Source of the DNA: Pseudomonas abietaniphila
GTDB taxonomy: Bacteria > Pseudomonadota > Gammaproteobacteria > Pseudomonadales > Pseudomonadaceae
Direction of reading: 5' to 3'
NCBI RefSeq assembly: GCF_900100795.1
Contig: NZ_FNCO01000014.1
Coordinates: 124,001 to 188,000 of the forward strand
DNA length: 64,000 nt
Shown: positions 30,006-39,026 of the stretch, in pieces
Layout of the letters: every line of letters starts with the position of its first letter
Numbering within the stretch: position 1 is the stretch's first letter
Program-made: the position numbers and the translations under genes
The notes under the pieces: model-generated
The model's database searches: none
Told to the model about the DNA's origin: nothing
Seen by the model: only the letters and a program-made list of their open reading frames with translations

Positions 30006-30427
30006 GGCACGTCCCTGAAGAAGATATGATTCCCCAGCGTGAGCGTCTTCTTCGCGCCGTTCGCCCACTTCGGCGCCGACGGCATGCTGGCGGCGTAATA
30101 GTGAGTCGCCCCGTTGGTTGGGTCCTCCACCTTTCCGTCGATCACCTGATCAGCCGCGATGCGGCACTGCGCCAGTTCGCGAAACGGGATCGGCTTCGCG
30201 CCACTGAGCATCGGGTAGTTCGGGTCGTTCTTGTTCCAGCAACTGAACTGGTAGGGCTTCTGGCACACACCGGCGTACCCCTCACCCCACCACGACTTTT
30301 CCTTTCCATCCTCGACCCGGTTCCGGATAGACCAGGCTACGGCGATCATTCCTGACAACCCTTCCCCGCGTGCTTCACCCCAGAGCGTTCGCGCCAGTAT
30401 ATACCGGTCATTTTCGGTAACATTCAT
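30002..30427 (-). CDS. SleB-type cell wall hydrolase (probable endolysin)
   Basis: The 141-residue protein begins MNVTENDRYILARTLWGEARGE, where the Glu of WGEARGE is the conserved catalytic residue of the SleB/Hydrolase_2 family. It continues with MIAVAWSIRNRV, CQKPYQFSCWN and GATHYYAASMPSAPKWANG, all family motifs. It would cut peptidoglycan at lysis. No signal peptide is seen, fitting holin-dependent export. It is far from the holin/Rz genes (50 kb region) and downstream of tail genes, beyond the moron. No other lysozyme is in the window. Confidence 0.88.
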   Translation of the reverse strand: MNVTENDRYILARTLWGEARGEGLSGMIAVAWSIRNRVEDGKEKSWWGEGYAGVCQKPYQFSCWNKNDPNYPMLSGAKPIPFRELAQCRIAADQVIDGKVEDPTNGATHYYAASMPSAPKWANGAKKTLTLGNHIFFRDVP

Positions 30428-30446
30428 CAACTACTCCGCGTATAAT
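30417..30446 (+). promoter_or_regulatory. Promoter of the SGNH-hydrolase moron
   Basis: A perfect -10 TATAAT (30441-30446) has GTAACA (4/6 match to TTGACA) 18 bases upstream at 30417-30422. It lies 24 bases before the gene start and opposes the late-gene strand. Confidence 0.7.
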
Positions 30447-30470
30447 GAAATATCTCTAATGGGGGTCTGT

Positions 30471-31133
30471 ATGAAGAAACTTTTCAATATTTTTGTATGT
30501 GTTTTAACTGCTATATCAACACAGGTTTTCGCAGCTGTAGGAATAGAGCAGTTTGGCGACTCCACAACCCAAGCGCTAACATATAACGGTACGATAATAA
30601 CCCTTGCTGACATATCGGCGCCCGGACAATTGTTCACGGATCTTCAATCAAGATTTGGACAAAGCTCAATAATTGTGTACAACAGGGGGGAAGCATCTAC
30701 TTGCGCAAAAGACTTACTAAATGGAAACCCTAATTTTTATACAAAAATGCAATCGTCTACCGCAAGCATAGTAACATTCAACTATGGAATGAATGATGGG
30801 TATTACTGCCTGCAGACGGTAGATCAATATTATTCGCAGATGGATCAGCTCGTTAAAATTGCTAAAGCTTCTGGTAAGACCGTTGTACTCATTGAGCCAA
30901 ACCCGACAACAAACCCGAAGAATCCAAATCTTTACGATTATGTTTCCGCACTATCCATGGTGGCAGTGAATAATAACGTACCAATCGTGCAGCACTATAA
31001 GATATGGAAAAGCACGGGGCTTTGGCGCGCCTTGCTCAGTGACGGCATACACCCAACGAATGACGGGTACAGAACGAAAGGTGATACTGAGTTTCAGGTA
31101 ATATCACCAATTGTTCAGCAGCTAATGCAATGA
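30471..31133 (+). CDS. Secreted SGNH/GDSL hydrolase (moron cargo)
   Basis: The 220-residue protein has a signal peptide (MKKLFNIFVCVLTAISTQVFA) and SGNH blocks: FGDSTT (nucleophile Ser), NRGEAS (block II-like, order altered), NYGMND (block III) and SDGIHPTNDGY (catalytic Asp-His). It is probably an esterase or acyl hydrolase acting in the periplasm or envelope; the substrate is unknown. The gene is visibly AT-rich compared with its neighbours, on the opposite strand, and framed by its own promoter and terminator. This is the layout of a recently acquired moron. GGGGGT lies 6 bases before the chosen ATG. Confidence 0.85.
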   Translation: MKKLFNIFVCVLTAISTQVFAAVGIEQFGDSTTQALTYNGTIITLADISAPGQLFTDLQSRFGQSSIIVYNRGEASTCAKDLLNGNPNFYTKMQSSTASIVTFNYGMNDGYYCLQTVDQYYSQMDQLVKIAKASGKTVVLIEPNPTTNPKNPNLYDYVSALSMVAVNNNVPIVQHYKIWKSTGLWRALLSDGIHPTNDGYRTKGDTEFQVISPIVQQLMQ

Positions 31134-31159
31134 AAAAAGCCCCGAGAGGGGCTTTTTAT
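31133..31159. terminator. Terminator of the moron (bidirectional)
   Basis: AAAAAAGCCCC-GAGA-GGGGCTTTTTATTT is an intrinsic terminator working for the plus-strand hydrolase. In reverse it also faces the end of the tail operon. Confidence 0.9.
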
Positions 31160-31374
31160 TTCAGCATCTCTGCCACATCTGGGTTTTCTGAAAGAAACGT
31201 TTTCAGCTTGTCCATCGGGTCAATATCAACAGGAGCTGGTGGGTTTAGCAACAAAAGCAGACGCGGATCATCGTCGTCAATCTCCACGATTCCAGGCCAC
31301 ACATCTGGATCTTGATCCGCCGCAAAATACGACTTTATTGATGTTTGTTTTTCATCTGTAAACTGCACAAACAT
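31156..31374 (-). CDS. Tail fibre assembly/chaperone-like protein
   Basis: A 72-residue acidic protein following the tail fibre gene by 8 bases. It has PRLLLLLNPPAPVDIDPMDKL and ends LSENPDVAEMLK, resembling the C-terminal part of Pseudomonas phage tail fibre assembly proteins. It is short for the family (often 100-200), so it may be a reduced form. Assignment rests on position and this tail motif. Confidence 0.6.
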   Translation of the reverse strand: MFVQFTDEKQTSIKSYFAADQDPDVWPGIVEIDDDDPRLLLLLNPPAPVDIDPMDKLKTFLSENPDVAEMLK

Positions 31375-31382
31375 ATTTCACC

Positions 31383-32333
31383 TCAAAACTTGTAGCCAGT
31401 GATATCGGCGTTCAGCAGGACGGTGCCCGAGGTAGCGCCACCTTTGTAAAACAACTGGTTAGGTGTTATGGACGGTACATCAACAAAACTTATCTGTGCT
31501 TGAGATCCGCCGGGCGTGTAGGCGCCTAAATATTCTCCACCAGTACCTGCTGCTGACCCTGCGACATCCATAACAACCTGAGTGGTGACGGAAGGGATTG
31601 CTCCGATATTACCATTTACGGTTTTTGCATTGAGGGGAACGACGCCTGTTACGTTGAACGGCACAAAGGAGGCTGATGCAGTAGTGGTGCCCAGCGTTAA
31701 AACGACATCGAATTGGACTAGCCGATCAGTAATCGAACCTGGCTTGAACAACCTCGCAGCAGTAGTCGGATAAATGCCAACAAGGCCGGACGCTGTGTAC
31801 CCGGCAGGCATGTTCGCCCCACCATAGATCTCGGGCGCAAGCAGTCCGCTGGTGTCCTTCGCGATCAACATCGGGTTGGTAGAAGATGGGGCAGCATTAG
31901 GATTGTAGGCCGCGTAAATGGCTACGAATCCACTAACGGGCGCCAGACCAATGTCCATCCCGCCGGCGCCTACACCCGCCAAGTTGATAGACTTGGTGAA
32001 CGATGGCAGCAACCAAGCGGTTCCGCCAAGACCCGACTTCACAACCACTTCGTCAGCGTTGTAGGTGGCAGTTGCGGAAGCCGCTGTCACGATCATGCGT
32101 CCGTTACGCACTGCACCCGCGAGGCCTGTCCCTATTTTGCGGATAGCCTGCAGAATCTGATTCTGCGTACCCTTCACCGGCGTGATTGCAGCAGCAGAGA
32201 GAACGCTAACCATCTCCTCCTGCATGTCATTTAGCCACGGGGCTGTGACTACGGTTGCTTGAACACCGCCTGTTGGATCGCCCTCTGTGAACTTGTTGTC
32301 GACCGTGGCCCCTGGGCCGTCGATTCTGTGCAT
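31383..32333 (-). CDS. Tail fibre protein
   Basis: The 316-residue protein starts MHRIDGPGATVDNKFTEGDP, a typical Pseudomonas phage tail fibre N-terminus that joins the baseplate, with WLNDMQEEM near 35 and the NQILQAIRKI repeat near 58. The rest is Gly/Ala/Thr-rich beta-type sequence expected of a receptor-binding tip. It lies between the baseplate gene cluster and a tail assembly gene. Host range is likely determined by its C-terminal half. Confidence 0.88.
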   Translation of the reverse strand: MHRIDGPGATVDNKFTEGDPTGGVQATVVTAPWLNDMQEEMVSVLSAAAITPVKGTQNQILQAIRKIGTGLAGAVRNGRMIVTAASATATYNADEVVVKSGLGGTAWLLPSFTKSINLAGVGAGGMDIGLAPVSGFVAIYAAYNPNAAPSSTNPMLIAKDTSGLLAPEIYGGANMPAGYTASGLVGIYPTTAARLFKPGSITDRLVQFDVVLTLGTTTASASFVPFNVTGVVPLNAKTVNGNIGAIPSVTTQVVMDVAGSAAGTGGEYLGAYTPGGSQAQISFVDVPSITPNQLFYKGGATSGTVLLNADITGYKF

Positions 32334-32336
32334 GCG

Positions 32337-32927
32337 TCAGTCTCCGTACGCGAAGAGCGCAATGGTGTGCGCGGGCTTCAATTGGTTGATCTTGCATTCG
32401 AGGGTGTCGTTGCCCCATGTCCGCAAGCGCTCGCCGGCGGCAGACATCCCGGCTCGGAAAGAAATCACCGATGTTTCAGCGGCGTGTATGCGCCAGGTGA
32501 AAACCCAGGCACCGTTTGTGAGCGCATCGCCTGCGTGGGAAAGCCCTGCGCGGAAAGGTCTGAATTGCTCAATGGTCACGTCGTAACCGAGAGCGCCAGC
32601 AAGATCGATAAAGTAAGCGGGCGATTGGCCGCCGGTGCTGGTCAGCTTTGCGATCAGGGCGTTCTTCCTGCCTTGAATCGTTTGCTCAAGTGCGCCGGAG
32701 CATTTGTCGGGAAGTCCTGCCACGCGCTCCCAATCACTGAGCAATTCGTTCGTGCTGGCCGGGTTCGCCTCAGTAGGGAGCGCCTCGCCCCTGCCGTCAA
32801 CTCTGGCCAGCTCAATGGACATCCCATCGAGCAGACTGTGTAGCGTGGTTCCGGCTTCCCGCGGGAATGCCTGACCGGGAGGCAGCAGCGTTTTCAGCTG
32901 CTCCAGGTAGTCGGCAGCTGTCGGCAT
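32337..32927 (-). CDS. YmfQ/DUF2313 baseplate-tail protein (Mu gp48-like)
   Basis: The 196-residue protein starts MPTAADYLEQLKTLLPPGQAFPRE, a conserved opening of the YmfQ family that links baseplate and fibres. It follows the baseplate J-like gene by 9 bases, the same position as Mu gp48. No enzymatic role is expected. Confidence 0.88.
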   Translation of the reverse strand: MPTAADYLEQLKTLLPPGQAFPREAGTTLHSLLDGMSIELARVDGRGEALPTEANPASTNELLSDWERVAGLPDKCSGALEQTIQGRKNALIAKLTSTGGQSPAYFIDLAGALGYDVTIEQFRPFRAGLSHAGDALTNGAWVFTWRIHAAETSVISFRAGMSAAGERLRTWGNDTLECKINQLKPAHTIALFAYGD

Positions 32928-32936
32928 TACGCCTCC

Positions 32937-33995
32937 TTAAAAGCTGGAGAAGGTGATTGTTCCGGGAATGGCCATATGGCCTGTTGCATGCGCAACATCC
33001 GCGGTCGGCGAGGTGATGACGTTGTCCGACTCGCCCGCGGCCACCGAGACGGCTTCGCGAAGATGGCTTATCAGCGTCGGGCTGCCGGGTTTTGAATCAC
33101 GCATGATCAAATCGGCTACCTCCGCTCGAACGGCGGCCTGGACTGCAGCGGTGTTCGGCGAAAGCTTCACGGCCATGTTGAGTGGGTCAGCGACAGGCGC
33201 TGCTACAAACACTTCAGCAGTCACCGGCGCGCGGGCATTGATGTAGGTCTGAACCTCGGCCACCTTTGCCGGGCTTGGGATGATGTTTGTTTCACCGTCA
33301 CAGACGAACAACACGGTTACCGTGCCCGCGCCCATCTGAAGCGGATAAACCCAGACACGCGTCACACCGGGCACTTCGAGCGCCCACTGTTCGTAGTCCG
33401 TCGCCGCACCACCGTGAGGGGGCTGGCGGATTCTCTGCAGCAGTCGGCTTAGCAACTGAGGATCGGTCTCGACGTCTAGACCACCCTCAATATCAGTAGC
33501 AGCCGCGCCAGTTGACTGGACACCGGCTACGGGAGAGAGCAGGAACAACGGCGTGCCGGCAGGCGCATCACCGTCCGCGCCAGCCTCCACCGCCACAACA
33601 GTTGGCTGCAGCGTGGTGCCAGTGAAAGTACTTTCAGCCAGAACTCGATATTGCACCCCGTCCTGTCGTTGCAGAATTATTCCGGCCGGGACCACGGATC
33701 CGATCGAGCCAGCGAGCAAGGCGGCGCCGGTTGAGTAGTCGGCAGCCTTACGGAAAACCTTCCAAATCTTTGCCCAGCGCTCCAGGTATTCTTTTTCTGC
33801 GGTGTCGATGATCGCCTGCTTGGCCGCCCATTCAAGGAAGCCGTACAGCATGTGAACGGCGCCCGCTTCGGAGCGCCCCAGGATGCCCAGCAGAGAGCGG
33901 CGCAGAACCGCACTTTCGACACCGGTGACCCGGCCGCTGATATCTGTTGTAACCCGATCAATGAGTTCGGTTAACGTGGGTCGAGCAAATGGCAT
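32937..33995 (-). CDS. Baseplate J-like protein (Mu gp47-like)
   Basis: The 352-residue protein (start MPFARPTLTELIDRVTTDI) has the baseplate J/gp47 family core with WAKQAIIDTAEKEYLERWAKIW near 50-75 and YEQWALEVPGVTRVWVYP near 200. It forms the outer baseplate wedge of contractile tails. The ATG shares one base with the gp46 stop (TGATG), and an earlier in-frame ATG at 34028 is rejected. Confidence 0.93.
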   Translation of the reverse strand: MPFARPTLTELIDRVTTDISGRVTGVESAVLRRSLLGILGRSEAGAVHMLYGFLEWAAKQAIIDTAEKEYLERWAKIWKVFRKAADYSTGAALLAGSIGSVVPAGIILQRQDGVQYRVLAESTFTGTTLQPTVVAVEAGADGDAPAGTPLFLLSPVAGVQSTGAAATDIEGGLDVETDPQLLSRLLQRIRQPPHGGAATDYEQWALEVPGVTRVWVYPLQMGAGTVTVLFVCDGETNIIPSPAKVAEVQTYINARAPVTAEVFVAAPVADPLNMAVKLSPNTAAVQAAVRAEVADLIMRDSKPGSPTLISHLREAVSVAAGESDNVITSPTADVAHATGHMAIPGTITFSSF

Positions 33996-34462
33996 CAGGC
34001 AGCCCTCTTGCCGGCCTGAGCCGACCATTCGTAGTTGTACCGGTACCGCACGGCAGGGCCAGTCGGACGGTAGATGTCGATTACCAGCAGCATCACGCCC
34101 ATTGAATAGAAGGACGCTACGACTTCAATCCTCGTGGCAACCAGGTCGTCAATCATCCAGGCGAGCGCATCGCGGCAGTACTGCTCCGCGCGGCTCAGTG
34201 TTTGAGGTAGCTGTTTTTCCCGCGCCAGCAGCCAAAGCAGCGAGCCGGTCTGATCCGTGGCAGAAGCATTTGTGATGTCGCCCCAGTAGCCCCGCAGATC
34301 ATCCTGCGGATACTCGGGCGGGATCTGCTCCGCGCTGGCTCGCGCGTCGGTGAACAGGCTGATGATCACGGCCGTCTCAAGGCCGTCATCCCGTTCAAGG
34401 TCGAATCCGAACAGCACCACGTCGCCGCCGAACTCGGTCATTACCATTGCGGCGTCGGCCAT
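33995..34462 (-). CDS. GP46-family baseplate protein
   Basis: A 155-residue protein with FGFDLERDDGLETAVIISLFTDARA and GYWGDI near the N-terminus, then EQYCRDALAWMIDDLVATRIEV, matching the phage GP46/gpW-like baseplate wedge family. It lies between the gp45-like and gp47-like genes, as in Mu. It shares a base with each neighbour. Confidence 0.9.
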   Translation of the reverse strand: MADAAMVMTEFGGDVVLFGFDLERDDGLETAVIISLFTDARASAEQIPPEYPQDDLRGYWGDITNASATDQTGSLLWLLAREKQLPQTLSRAEQYCRDALAWMIDDLVATRIEVVASFYSMGVMLLVIDIYRPTGPAVRYRYNYEWSAQAGKRAA

Positions 34463-34962
34463 CAGTTGGGTACTCCCGCGCCACCACTGGCGTGCGTGTG
34501 GGTGCTGTCAACATGCTTGCCGTTGTTGATGAGCGTTCCGGTGCTGGTGATGTTGCCCTGCACGTCGAGGTTGCCGACGATCTGGATGTTGGGTGCCTCG
34601 ATGAGGACCTTCGTCACGGCGGTGACCTTGAGCTGGTCACGCAGCAGTTCCACCTTGTTGCCCAGGTCGTCATAGATGGCAACCTCGCCAGCCTCAAGCG
34701 GAATCCGATAGCGGCGATCATCGACCACCAGCACGATGCCCTGCTCGCGGTTGCCGCCGACGGAAGCAAACGCCACGTCGCCTCCGGTCGGATGGCTGGT
34801 GAAGCCGTAGTTCTGCATGTGCTCGACGTCGTCGCGCAACTCGTCCTTCAGCAGTTCGACCTGCACCTGCTGCCGGCCGTTTGCGTCATTGACACGACGC
34901 AGCACGCCGCGCGAGAACATCATCATCACGCGCTGGCTGACGTCACGAAGGGGATTACCCAT
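34462..34962 (-). CDS. Baseplate assembly protein V (Mu gp45-like spike)
   Basis: The 166-residue protein starts MGNPLRDVSQRVMMMFSRGVL. It has an OB-like domain and a repetitive beta end (PNIQIVGNLDVQGNITSTG, ending HTHASGGAGVPN) containing an HxH pair of the metal-binding spike tip. GAGGAT lies seven bases before the chosen ATG. It would form the membrane-piercing spike. It overlaps the hub gene end by eight bases. Confidence 0.9.
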   Translation of the reverse strand: MGNPLRDVSQRVMMMFSRGVLRRVNDANGRQQVQVELLKDELRDDVEHMQNYGFTSHPTGGDVAFASVGGNREQGIVLVVDDRRYRIPLEAGEVAIYDDLGNKVELLRDQLKVTAVTKVLIEAPNIQIVGNLDVQGNITSTGTLINNGKHVDSTHTHASGGAGVPN

Positions 34963-36073
34963 CTTTTTTATCCTCTTCCCCAATGGCTTCTGACCAAATG
35001 TTTCGCCCGCCCTTCTTGCCCTTCTTCCCTTTTTTGGAATCAGGCGGCTCGGGCGAGAATGCTTGCGGGCTTACGATGTCCAGCTTTGTCGTGGTGCCGC
35101 CGTCGCCCCGCTCGTACGTGGCTTGGCGGATGATCATTTGCCCATCCATCCGCAACCATGCGGACTTCACCTGCACCAACATGCCGGGCTCCCACAGCGG
35201 ACCGCCCGGCTTCTGGCGCCAACCCTGAACAGTCACGGATGCCGAGGCCGACTTCCCGAGACGACTATTCGCCTCCCAAGTCGCGCGCTCCTGAGCGGTC
35301 GCCCCCGTGCTGCCCGACTCGGCAACGATGAGCATGGGGCGGTAACGCTTAATGCCACTGTCTGAGGCACCGCCCTCGATATGGGCTTCGGTCGCGCCCT
35401 CGCTGTAAGGGTTGTAGGCGGCTTGGCCTTTTACGATGTACTGGCTAAACCGCTGGCTGTGATCGATGCTTCCGGACGCGCTCAGGATGTTTTCGCCCTG
35501 AACCAGTCCGACCACTGCGCGCTTGTTCCCGGCCCGTGTGATCAGCAGTCCGCCTGCACCATCAGGCATCAGCAGGAGCCGACGCTGCTTGGCGTAACGG
35601 TCGATTGCCTCAAAGGCCGTTTCGCCCTGCTGCAGCTTGCAGACGGAAAAGGCGTCTCCGACAGGTACGTCAGCCGAAACGCCGACGCCAAATGGCCGTG
35701 CCAGAATCTGGGCGAAGCGCAGCAAGTCGATATTTTTCCACTCGTCAGGCGTGTGCACCGCGCTGCAATCGATAAGGTCCGAAGTGCGGTCTCGCCCCTG
35801 AATGTTGATCGTGTGGTCGGTCGAGCTGAACGACGGCTTAAAGATGTCGACGTACCCGATGACCATCGGAATGCCAGCCAGACGGACTTCGCACTTGTCG
35901 CCCGGCAAGATCGGCCACGGCTCGGTTTGGGCGCCCTTGCCGTCCTGGCCTTCCCAGCGCTCAGTCAGCGTCGTCGTGAATGCGCCAGACGAAGCGTCAA
36001 CCGCTCGGGTGACACCGATCTGCGTCCAGCCTGAGTACTTCATGCCATTGACCAGCAGTTCAAGGTCATCCAT
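34955..36073 (-). CDS. Tail/baseplate hub protein (Mu gpP-like)
   Basis: The 372-residue protein (MDDLELLVNGMKYSGWTQIGV start) has the LysM-free hub fold text of Mu gpP: TINIQGRDRTSDLIDCSAVH near 110, a middle domain, and a Lys-rich tail with KKGKKGKKGG. It connects the tail tube to the spike. The ATG at 36073 overlaps the end of the upstream gpN-like gene by eight bases; a TTG five codons earlier is the alternative. Confidence 0.88.
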   Translation of the reverse strand: MDDLELLVNGMKYSGWTQIGVTRAVDASSGAFTTTLTERWEGQDGKGAQTEPWPILPGDKCEVRLAGIPMVIGYVDIFKPSFSSTDHTINIQGRDRTSDLIDCSAVHTPDEWKNIDLLRFAQILARPFGVGVSADVPVGDAFSVCKLQQGETAFEAIDRYAKQRRLLLMPDGAGGLLITRAGNKRAVVGLVQGENILSASGSIDHSQRFSQYIVKGQAAYNPYSEGATEAHIEGGASDSGIKRYRPMLIVAESGSTGATAQERATWEANSRLGKSASASVTVQGWRQKPGGPLWEPGMLVQVKSAWLRMDGQMIIRQATYERGDGGTTTKLDIVSPQAFSPEPPDSKKGKKGKKGGRNIWSEAIGEEDKKDG

Positions 36074-37334
36074 TTGCGAGAACCTCAAGTGGTTGGCCGC
36101 CGGTCAAGAAGCCAGGTCGGCGAGGATCATTGCGCGCCACGATGTCGTCGGCCCGGCTGGCATCGCCGTAAAGCTGATAGGCAACCAGCAACGACGGCAG
36201 CGTCTGCCGGGGTGAGAACTTCGCCAGCCTGGGCAGATCCAGTTCGGGATCCGGCACGGCCTGGACTACCGCGGTCCGAAGGTCAGTGAGCGCGACATAA
36301 ACCAGATCGTTGTTGGTGATCTCGCTTTCTTCATCAAGGTTGTCAGCCAGTTCGGTGCGCACCTTGATTGCAGCTTCGTAGCTGTCGTATTTGGCTGGTG
36401 CTGACGCGGTCTTTGTCCCGCCGTTCGAAACGGTCTCGGTTGTCTGGGTTACGACCGCCGCAATAGCTGCCTGCGCAATAGCAGCCTGACGAACCAATGC
36501 GGAGACCGCAGATTCGTTCTTCACGACCTGCTGACGACTCGGCGTCAAAACCGCCAACACCGAACCGGCGTCATCGTCATCATCTTTGCTCGGGAAATAC
36601 TGGTTGTAGAGATCGACCAGCATTCCAAAGGCGCTGCTACCGAAGGCCGAACGCACACTTCCAATGGCGTCAACGACCTGGTTGGCAAAATCAAATGGCT
36701 GCTGGATCAGGTCGAAGGCATCGCTGCCGATACTTTTGACCTTGTCGTAATAATCGGAGGGCGCCTGAATGTCGCTGGACACGATAAATTCCGGCGAGCT
36801 CAGGTAGTCGCTCAGCTCTTTGATCTTGGTGGTTGCAGCGTCTGCGACGAATGACGGGTAACCCTTGGTCAGGAAGTCAGATACGAAGTTTTCCTTCGCC
36901 GTTTCGGTGACCTCATTGCCCTTCTCGCTGATCGCATTGACGCTGTCGACCTTGGCAGATGGGTATGAGGCCTCGCCCGCTTCGAGGAACGTCATGGATA
37001 GAGTGCACTTGCCACCCTCTTCCGATGTTTCGTTCACATTGAGTCCGCGACACACCACGGTCAGTTCGCCGCGGTAAGGGTGAACCAGAACGCCCGGACC
37101 TTGCTGCTCGCAAGCCTTGATCAGCTCTTCGCGAGCAACGTCGTATTCCTTGCCCAGCAAATACCCGGTAATGCTGAACTCTCTGGACTTGCGCCCAAGG
37201 TCTTCGGTGTAGGGGATATCGCGCTGCGCTGTTTCGTGAACTGCCTGGCGACGGCCATGACTGCTGTCCGCCGTGGCCACAAAAAAGCCCACGCCGCGAA
37301 AGGTCGCGGCGCGGTAGTTGTCTCGCCAAGCCAT
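36066..37334 (-). CDS. DNA circularisation/tail protein (Mu gpN-like)
   Basis: The 422-residue protein starts MAWRDNYRAATFRGVGFFVATADSSHG-like text with HETAQRDIPYTEDLGR near 33, the signature of the phage DNA circularisation protein N-terminus (Mu gpN). The middle is helical and Gln/Ala-rich. It lies between tape measure and hub genes as in Mu. In Mu the protein is a tail component; the circularisation name is historical. Confidence 0.9.
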   Translation of the reverse strand: MAWRDNYRAATFRGVGFFVATADSSHGRRQAVHETAQRDIPYTEDLGRKSREFSITGYLLGKEYDVAREELIKACEQQGPGVLVHPYRGELTVVCRGLNVNETSEEGGKCTLSMTFLEAGEASYPSAKVDSVNAISEKGNEVTETAKENFVSDFLTKGYPSFVADAATTKIKELSDYLSSPEFIVSSDIQAPSDYYDKVKSIGSDAFDLIQQPFDFANQVVDAIGSVRSAFGSSAFGMLVDLYNQYFPSKDDDDDAGSVLAVLTPSRQQVVKNESAVSALVRQAAIAQAAIAAVVTQTTETVSNGGTKTASAPAKYDSYEAAIKVRTELADNLDEESEITNNDLVYVALTDLRTAVVQAVPDPELDLPRLAKFSPRQTLPSLLVAYQLYGDASRADDIVARNDPRRPGFLTGGQPLEVLANG

Positions 37335-37346
37335 GGGGAGCTCCGG

Positions 37347-39026
37347 TTATGGGGCCATCATCGAGAAGCCAATGTTGGTATCGAATTGAGCGCCCTGGCT
37401 GCCTTCGGTTTTAACCTTCGAACCGGGAGGCAGGTTGTTCAGATCGACTTTCACCAGCACCTCTTGTTGAGGCTGTTGCAGTTGCTGGACTGCGGCCTGC
37501 CCGACTTGCGCGGCACGCCGCCCAAGATCTGGATCAGCTGCACCCGCCACTGGCGCACCGCCTTCGCCTCCTGCGCTAACGCTCAGACCGTCAATGCCGA
37601 GCAGCTTTTTCGCCCAGTCCGGTAGCCCATTCTTGATGGCAGCAACAGCGTCGGTGATCTTCGAGCCGAGAATCGCCCCAAGGTCCCAGCCAGTCAGGTA
37701 TTTGATCAAGCCGTTGAAGGCCTCCATCATCAGCCTGACCGGGTTGTACTCGAGCCAGACCTTTGTGATGCCATTGATGATCCCGTCGGAAAACGCGGCC
37801 TTGACCCGTGCCCATTTCTCTTCGAAGAACTTGGCGATGGAATCCCAGTTTCGATAAACGATGAAGGCAGCGGCTGCGATCGCAGCGATAGCAGCAAGGA
37901 ACCAGCCCACGGGTGTGAGCCCGATCGCCAGCCCCAAGCCCTTCAACGCGACAGCCAGGTTCAGCACAGCCACAAGAAAACCACCGCCGATGTACAGACC
38001 CAGCGCCGTGAAGATCAGGTTGGCGCCGCCAAAGGTGTTCGACAGCGACCCCATGATCTGAATCACCGGCTGAATCCCGTCGTACAGATCACCAAGGAAA
38101 CCGGTTACCTTCTCAATGTTTCCGGGCAGGTTCTCGGCAAACGCCATGGCGAATGCCTCGATCTGAGGCCGGTACTTGACGATGGTCTCAATCAGTTTCC
38201 CGCCGAGCTTGTTCAACTGCGGGACCAGGGCGCTGCCGATGCTATTGCCAACCCCGGTCAGCGCAGCATGCAGGGTATCAAGCGTGTCGCCGAACGCTTC
38301 GCCGTCGCGCACAGCATCTTCCGAGATGACCAGCCCGAGGCGGCGGGCCTCGTCAGACATTTCCTTAAGACCGGCGCTGCCGCCTCGAATCAGTGGCAGC
38401 AGTTCAGTCGCGCTCTTACCAAAGATTTTCACCGCCGCCTGCGCCTGCAGGGATGGGTCTTTGATCTTGGAGATTCGGTCAACAAAGGTATCGAACAGCT
38501 GATCAGAGCTTTTGAGATGACCTGAGGTGTCCTTGATGTTGATCCCGAGGCCCTTGAACATCTCCTTGAGCTCTTTCGATCCAGCCGTAGCGGCGCCGAT
38601 GTTGATCTGCATTTTCTGCAGGGCGCCACCCAGTGTTTCGGCGGACGACCCTGAAAGCTTGGCCGCAAAGCTCAGCTCCTGGAATCGCTCGCGGCTGATC
38701 CCGGTACGTTCTGCGGTATCACCGATTGCGCCCGTCGCATCCGCGAACCCCTGAAAGAACGAAGTAAGGGCCGCGCCGGTTAGCCCCAGAGTCGCGCCGA
38801 GACCAAGCAGTCGTTTGGCGCTGGAGGACACGGCGGTACCGAGCCCACCCACCGCGCTGCCGACACCCTTCAAACTGTTCGCAAAGATCGGCAGTCCAGT
38901 GCGGTCGAGCGCACCAGTGACGCCAGCGCTAGCCGCCTTGACCTTGCCGAAGATCCCTCGCAGCGGTGATGTAATCCGGTCCACCGCCTTGATAATGACG
39001 TTTAGGGAGTATCCTTTTTCTGCCAT
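37347..39026 (-). CDS. Tail tape measure protein
   Basis: The 559-residue protein starts MAEKGYSLNVIIKAVDRITSP and has long Ala/Gly-rich helical stretches with several hydrophobic segments (about 330-395). The core TGISRERFQELSFAAKLSGSS near 130 is typical of TP901/Mu-type tape measures. Its length predicts a short to medium tail. It overlaps the end of the frameshift extension frame by 25 bases. Confidence 0.92.
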   Translation of the reverse strand: MAEKGYSLNVIIKAVDRITSPLRGIFGKVKAASAGVTGALDRTGLPIFANSLKGVGSAVGGLGTAVSSSAKRLLGLGATLGLTGAALTSFFQGFADATGAIGDTAERTGISRERFQELSFAAKLSGSSAETLGGALQKMQINIGAATAGSKELKEMFKGLGINIKDTSGHLKSSDQLFDTFVDRISKIKDPSLQAQAAVKIFGKSATELLPLIRGGSAGLKEMSDEARRLGLVISEDAVRDGEAFGDTLDTLHAALTGVGNSIGSALVPQLNKLGGKLIETIVKYRPQIEAFAMAFAENLPGNIEKVTGFLGDLYDGIQPVIQIMGSLSNTFGGANLIFTALGLYIGGGFLVAVLNLAVALKGLGLAIGLTPVGWFLAAIAAIAAAAFIVYRNWDSIAKFFEEKWARVKAAFSDGIINGITKVWLEYNPVRLMMEAFNGLIKYLTGWDLGAILGSKITDAVAAIKNGLPDWAKKLLGIDGLSVSAGGEGGAPVAGAADPDLGRRAAQVGQAAVQQLQQPQQEVLVKVDLNNLPPGSKVKTEGSQGAQFDTNIGFSMMAP

